A stretch of 64,000 nt of DNA from Cryptomeria japonica. Lineage: Eukaryota > Streptophyta > Pinopsida > Cupressales > Cupressaceae. Positions within the stretch are counted from its first letter, which is position 1, and every line of letters begins with the position of its first letter. The notes beneath the pieces were generated by a model. It had not been told where the DNA came from and did not search any database. It was given only the letters and a program-made list of their open reading frames with translations. Shown one piece after another: positions 58,163 to 64,000 of the stretch. The position numbers and the translations under genes are program-made. Location of the stretch: positions 118,923,140-118,987,139 of the forward strand of contig NC_081410.1 of NCBI RefSeq assembly GCF_030272615.1, in the 5' to 3' direction.

Positions 58163-61100
58163 GAAATCTGATGTAATATTTAGAAACTTAAGATGCGCGA
58201 AGTTAGCTATAAAGACTATTGGTACCCTTCCCCAATATAATTAAAAAACATGATAAAAAATTCTATTGTAGAAAATTAATTTTTTTGTTTAATAATTATG
58301 ATGAAAACTTCATTTATCTTTTTTTCTTATTGATTCATGTTGGAAACAATTAGTCCATAAATCAAATTACATGTTCATTGCATTAAATTATTTTGATCAA
58401 ATTTCGACTTTATTGATGTTGTATTGTTGATGGAATAACATATGCACTATTATATAGCAAAGGCAAATTAATATGAAGATGAATTTTGGCTCTAATAAGT
58501 TGTATTGTTGACTATTGACTCTAAAATTATTTTGTGTGTAAATATGACAAATAAAATTTATTATTCATTTATTATGAAAAGATATATCTAAATTTTTTGA
58601 GAAAAAATTTTTGAACCAGCATTTTCATAATAAAATATTGAAGCTCAATAAATAAAACATATCCATATAATGTTTATATATTGTTCTGATGTAAGAATAT
58701 AAAATCATATATATTACATGCTTTATTAGATATATCTAATTTAACATAATTATAGTCTAATAACTAGTAGATTATTGAGTATTTATAATTGGTCGTTTTT
58801 AATAGGTAATGAATACCTTTATAAATAATTTGTCACTTTTATCTTATGTTTAAAGAGGTTCTTTCTCATTAACAATATAAGAATTAGATTTTCTATACAA
58901 ACGAGAAGAAATGATGTCTCTAGATTTTGTCTATATTTTTATATAGATAATGTGTAAGATTTTTAATTATAGAATGATGTTTTTGCAGGTTTTTTACTCA
59001 AAAGATTTCTCATGTAGATATTGTGTAATGTGCTAAATATTTGAATCTTTAAACTATCATTTTATTTATTTTATAATTATTTGTGATGATTAGTAATCTA
59101 AGATCCTTTAATTTCTAACATGGTATCAACACAAACTAGGAGATAATTATATTTTTAAGTGATATTTAGATGTGTAATTAAGAAACTTCAACACAAGTTT
59201 TATGTTTTTTCATGAGTTATTTGAATGTATTATTATTAGACAATTTAATGTCCATAAAGATACAAATTTCATTAAAAATAAAGTTGAAATTCTTGTTTTC
59301 TCACCACCCATACTTATCTTTCTACAAATTTAATTGATAAACAAGAAACACGATGGTCAACATTAAAACTTTAAACTATTCATAACATGACTCTCTTTCA
59401 TCGTATCCTAGTATTTAGACCTTACTTTTTCAAAATAAATCTTCTCTTTAGTTAAAAAAAATCAAATAAACTCATAATGGCTGATAAAATAAATAAGAAT
59501 AAGGGTTGGGGGTTTGGCTTGATTTGTAATGCCCCGCCAGAAACCCTAAAGGAAAACAATACAACTAGGCAACTAAAAGGGCATAATAATTTTTTTTTTA
59601 AGAACAAGTGCACCAATTATAACCATTGCACGTCTAATAACATAGCGGAAGACTAACACATGATTTCCTAAGGGTTACCAATGAAAATTAATTCACAAAT
59701 TATGTTAACACCACGGTTAATCCAACTGTTCATCTAAATAGGAAAATCAAATGCTTAAGACAAAAACTACACATACATCCATATTCCATAATGAAAGAAT
59801 CAAATTACTCCAATGCATTCATTTCTCATAGATCATATATACAAAAGATTAAGGCAATTGAATTAACATTGATTCCAATGACTCCCTTTTACAACATCCA
59901 TAAATACATGGTTACCAAAAATGCCACGGATTACAAAGTTACAATATCAAGGTTCCATAAAAGTTTGATACAATGACCACAAGGTCTCAACTGAACAATG
60001 ATCACGAACATGAGCTGGTACATGAACCACAAACCAAGAACACCAGTGAAGCCCTTCCTCGCCTAAAGATACATTCCAGAGCATCTGATGGGAAGTGGCA
60101 CTACCACCCGACCATGTGATCCTGAAATGGAACCACCCCACCGTGCTAGGAGATAGTAGAAAACCCTCAAGTAAGAAAAGTAATACAAGTACGAAAGGAA
60201 TACAAGACTCCGCAAACATCCATGTGACTCAACTCACAAACACTAGTGACTCTAAGGAGAGAGTGTCATCGCATAGCTTAAGATGGATACCATGGTACAA
60301 CCTCCTAGGTCCTGGCTCTCTATCCTGGTAACCTCTCCTGGCTTCTGGCTCCAACTAAGTCTCATGTGGACTCTACCAATCCTTTCATGAAGACAAGGTG
60401 GTAAGTTTTCCATTCCAGGCCTTCTCGTAACATTATGAGCCATGTACAAGCACTACACCTATGCATGAGGTACATTATCTTAATTAATATTTATTCTAAC
60501 CACCTCCTAATCAATTATTGGGTTATCACTTCTTATCTGACTTCCGACGGGTTATCCTGTCATCCACTTCGGGCACGACCCCCGCTCAAAAGCCACTCTC
60601 TCTCATAGGACACTACAGGAAAGGTCTCTCTACGAGAACTCTATGGTGAAACAGACAGCCATACCTAATCCTAACAAACCACAGGTGAAGGATACACAAT
60701 CACTAACCAAAGATTGACCATTTGGACAAAACACACAATGGTTCACATCGATAAGGTTATACATCAACACCTGACCAAGGAAATATAATAACATAGGACA
60801 CAATGACAACTCAACCAGAATTGCAACGAAATTTAAACTTGACTAAAAACGCCATTTACACAAGATCCTAATACAGGCAATCTTTTCTTAAAACAACAAA
60901 ATGCGTAAATAGCTTTCAAATTAAGACTTCCAAAAAATAAGAATTACAACTATATTAATACACTATTTAATAAGTCATAAACCTAATGCTTCATCTTTTT
61001 CGTAGTTCAATTTCAGAGTTTCTCTCTCTATCCTCTGACTATGTTTCTAAAGGATTGGGTGATCTAATTTTCTAAGAGTTTCACTAAGTTTAATCTACCA

Positions 61101-62998
61101 ACTTTCATGAAATATATCATTAATGCATCTATACTTGCATGATCGTAATAAATTGATTGATATTGTGACTCTAACTATTTCATAAATATAAATCTAGATC
61201 ATTCTTAATCTCTTAAATCATTTCAACAAAACATACTAGATTTGAGCCTACCTCAAGAAACGCGATCCATGGCTATTACGATCCTTGATAACTTCAAACT
61301 ATCTGCAATACATCCGGGTTCCAATACTTTCCACCTCGGCGCTCTTCTATCTCACGAGATCTCTATTCTGAGTCCTTACCCTTTCTATATTTTGAGAATT
61401 TCTCTGATAATAATAAAGTAAAAACACTCATTCGAGAGCGTAACCCCTAAGTTCGACACTAAATCGGAGATGATCATCGTTGATCTTTTACGACTTGATT
61501 GTAAACACATCAAAATCTCCACTATTCCATTCTCCCTAATCTCTTGTCACTCTTCTACGTTCTTGCTCTCCTCTATCTTGCTCTCTTTTACTTTATTTCT
61601 CTCTGCTCCAACTTGCTATTTGCTATCTTCCTCTATATCTTTTCCTACCTTCTCTTCTTCAATTCCATTCTCTAATCCTTTGTTGCATCTCACCTCCCCC
61701 TTCTCTTCCAACTCAATGGTCTATATATAGTGTTGTCATCTACCCTCTTTCCTACTTTCGGGCTATCTCTCTTAGCGGTGGATTGATTCTAAATGACACC
61801 ACTCAAGGTTTTATTGCAACATAATAGTCCTAAATGGTTTTGAATTCTTATGTGTTCACATGCAAAGTTATCCATTAACTTCTTATGTGACACCACACCT
61901 CTAAAGTGGTTAAGTCCATATCTATAGATTATCCATGTGGCTTTTAACTCCTATACTAAGTCAACTTACTAAAAATGACTTCCTTAAAACATGCAAGTTA
62001 AATAACTAACTTTATACATGTCGATCACGGTGGATATCGATGGGTTTACGTGGGCTGGTGAACCACGTTACTTTCCAAATTAATTCCTACCCCTACATTA
62101 ATCCCTACCACCTCATATCTTTTTAGACATGGTTGCAAATTGATCGGTTTTTATTGCAACGTGGTGCAGCTTATTTAAATGGGAGGAGAGGTGGTAATCG
62201 ATGGTGTTTCCCTTAAAACGACTTACCTTTAGTTTATCTCCCACTGCATTCAGCCTACAACATGGAGTATGAAATATTAAAAAGGGAGGAGGGTGGTCGG
62301 TGGTAATACCGACCCCTCCCTTTTATTAAGGGGGGTGGTCAATAGTAATATCGACCACCCTCTTTATTATTTAATTCTCTTAAAACTTAAACTTCACCCA
62401 CCACTTTATTTAATTTGTTTTATTTTCATTTTCATTTTTTTTTATTCTATTCCGGCCATTTTATTCTAAGGAGACGTTGAATAGTGGTTGAAATGGAAGT
62501 ATTTGTGCAAGTTGTATACTCAATAGAGAAGAGTACATGTTGTGTGTGAACTATAATGCATATCTTATATGTACATTATGAGAGTATATATATGTAGATT
62601 AAATTAGACAGACGTTGAAGATTGAGTTTGGAAGGTCCACATGATATATCTTTTACATTCCTATATCTTATTTATAGATTAGGCTAGTGTCTCATACTTG
62701 AGTTGTGATCAGTTATATGATTAGGGGATTGGTGTCTCCTACAGGTTGGTACCTACAAATCTGATTGGGATTAGTGTCTCCATCTTAGGTTAAAATTTTT
62801 ATGGGTTGATGCCTACAAAACATTGTAATTTCTTTATTATTTTGTGAGGCTAGACTTGGGTAGTAGATCCAAGTAGCTATTCTCAACATGGTTTTTTTTC
62901 TTTATGTTCCTACATAAATATGGTGTTCTCATGTATTAATGTGTGGATGTGCTTATCACTTGCATAGTTTCTTAAATGATATTATGAGATGTGATAAT
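58163..62998. other. Intergenic stretch without a recognisable gene
   Basis: 58170-59500 is very AT-rich. From 59520 to about 62300 the base composition is more even and starts tgtaatgccccgcc, which resembles the start of some plant LTRs, but no second copy, primer site or coding domain was found. Frames at 59947-60219 (minus) and 61470-61730 (plus, Ser/Leu-rich low complexity) match nothing known. Confidence 0.5.
62281..62362. repeat. Two adjacent hairpins with related arms
   Basis: The first has arms aaagggagg...gtcggt and accgacccctcccttt (62281-62324). The second has arms gggtggtc (about 62333-62340) and gaccaccc (62353-62360). The sequences between, ggtggtcggtggtaatacc and ggtggtcaatagtaatatc, are themselves related, so the pair probably arose by duplication of one unit. 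Confidence 0.7.
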
Positions 62999-63480
62999 TG
63001 TTGGATTACTAAAGAGCCTATCATGAAGCTACATATTTCAAGTATCAACCAAGAAAGATTCCAACTACAAGAGAATATTCGAACAAGAGCTTGAATGAAT
63101 AATGAGATCAAAATGAAATGATTGAGATGAAATTGATATGATACAATGCACAAATGAACCTTGATTATATAAACAAGGTGATGAGGTAGGACTACAACTA
63201 CCATGTTACAAATATTAACTGATGAGCTATGACTCATATCCTCTAGAATGCCACCTATAATAACTAACATGAACAATATTAATTGATAAGTTACATGTAA
63301 CAACTAACTTAAGTGCAAGCTAGCCTAAGTAAACTTAACATGTGAATAGGTTCTAACTATGAACTAGTTAGGATATAACCACATTCACGCCAATACTAAT
63401 AGTTCTAATGATGTATTGAGATTGAAGTTAAGTTTGGTATATACTAATGTACCCCCTCTCAGTATATCTATGTGCTTAAC
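62999..63480 (+). repeat. 5' LTR of the right-edge copia element, 482 bp
   Basis: It starts tgttggattactaaag and ends gtgcttaaca, directly before attggtatcaaag. No partner copy lies in the window, so the left edge rests on the TG rule. Confidence 0.7.
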
Positions 63481-63494
63481 AATTGGTATCAAAG
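63481..63494 (+). promoter_or_regulatory. Primer-binding site of the right-edge copia element
   Basis: attggtatcaaaga matches the common copia site ATTGGTATCAGAGC with two mismatches near its 3' end. Confidence 0.75.
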
Positions 63495-63535
63495 ATAAGT
63501 TCTTTGAGAATCTTAACCACTTGAGATAGATTTCA

Positions 63536-64000
63536 GATGACACATATTTTCTTAGGAAGGTCTTTCTTCAAACAAGGCACCATTGTTCGATGGATCCAAT
63601 TATGTGTGTTTTTTAGTGTAACAATGGAAGCCTATTTGATGGATTTAGGGTTGATGCTTGGCAGGAAATTGTGGATAGCTATGAGATTCCAAAAAATCGT
63701 CCAAGAGATCAAATTGGGAAGAAATCTTGTGAGAATAATGCTAGAGGAAAAATGATTTTTTATGTAGTTTATATAACTCTGAGTTTGTTAATCTAATGCA
63801 TTCTAGGACAGCAAAATAATTTTGGGATAAGTTGCATTATATCTATGAAGGAGGTGACAAAGTAAAGCAAGAAAAGATTAAGAACTTTTGAGGTCGGTTT
63901 GAGAGTTCAAAGATGAAGGAATAAGAAAATGAGGTTGCATTCCTACTTTAGGTTGATAAAATTGTTGACACCATTAGAGGACTTGGCGAAGAAATAAAAA
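63536..64000 (+). pseudogene. Copia Gag fragment, decayed and incomplete
   Basis: Around 63575-63650 the frames give PLFDGSNY followed by MEAYLMDLGL, the start of the copia Gag core (FDGxNYxxWxxRMExYL). Near 63815-64000 are WDKLHYIYEGGDKVKQEKIK, GRFESSKMKE and VDKIVDTIRGLGEE, the end of that domain. Several stops (e.g. at about 63753 and 63889) and frame changes interrupt it. Confidence 0.8.

Larger units (their letters stand above)
62999..64000 (+). mobile_element. 5' part of a plus-strand Ty1/copia element, truncated by the window edge
   Basis: The LTR is 62999-63480, followed by an initiator-Met-type primer site and a decayed gag that runs off the window. Orientation and family come from the primer site and the Gag reading. 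Confidence 0.8.

Noticed and set aside
62956-63303. A 115-codon minus-strand frame
   Set aside because: It overlaps the LTR of the right-edge copia element on the other strand and resembles no protein family.

Overview
This window is nuclear DNA from a large plant genome. It is AT-rich, has one spliced multi-exon gene, and most of the rest is LTR retrotransposons nested in one another and in all stages of decay. A gymnosperm (conifer or similar) host is plausible from the deep nesting, the old Tat, chromovirus and copia mixture and the scarcity of genes, but that is inference and no marker in the window proves it.

Layout. (1) 1-1149: leader, primer-binding site and LTR of a minus-strand LTR element that runs off the left edge. 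(2) 1150-5400: AT-rich DNA with no recognisable gene. (3) About 5400-10000: a badly decayed minus-strand Ty3/gypsy element of the Tat type, with a second (archaeal-type) RNase H. (4) 10589-31987: a three-level nest that can be resolved to the base from target-site duplications. An old minus-strand element without pol (TSD gaaaa) was split in its 5' LTR by a plus-strand chromovirus (16096-31359, TSD ccact). That chromovirus was split at the fourth codon of its gag gene by a minus-strand chromovirus of a related family (17631-25409, TSD gaagg). (5) 32050 to about 38236: a plus-strand Tat-like element carrying only gag and protease, with its 3' LTR cut off. (6) About 38237-41830: remnant of another LTR element with a tRNA-Asp-type primer site and a non-coding interior. 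(7) 42113-42425: two LTR-like arms facing head to head. (8) 42440-47646: intergenic, with a decayed tRNA-like repeat near 46070-46225.

(9) 47647-50767: the only host gene that can be supported, a four-exon NPF (NRT1/PTR family) transporter. Its predicted reading frame is intact at 568 residues with consistent GT-AG splice sites. It lacks the usual ExxE[R/K] proton-coupling motif.

(10) 51750-58162: a young, full-length plus-strand Ty1/copia element (TSD gaaat, LTRs about 2% different by eye). It is inactivated by two in-frame stops, one frameshift and Asp-to-Asn changes in the protease and integrase active sites. (11) 58163-62998: intergenic, with a pair of hairpins near 62281-62360. (12) 62999-64000: LTR, primer site and decayed gag of another plus-strand copia element that runs off the right edge.

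The genes do not form a pathway. The biology is one transporter gene surrounded by retrotransposon strata, whose relative ages (outer older than inner) agree with rough LTR divergence read by eye. No RNA gene, CRISPR array or operon was seen.
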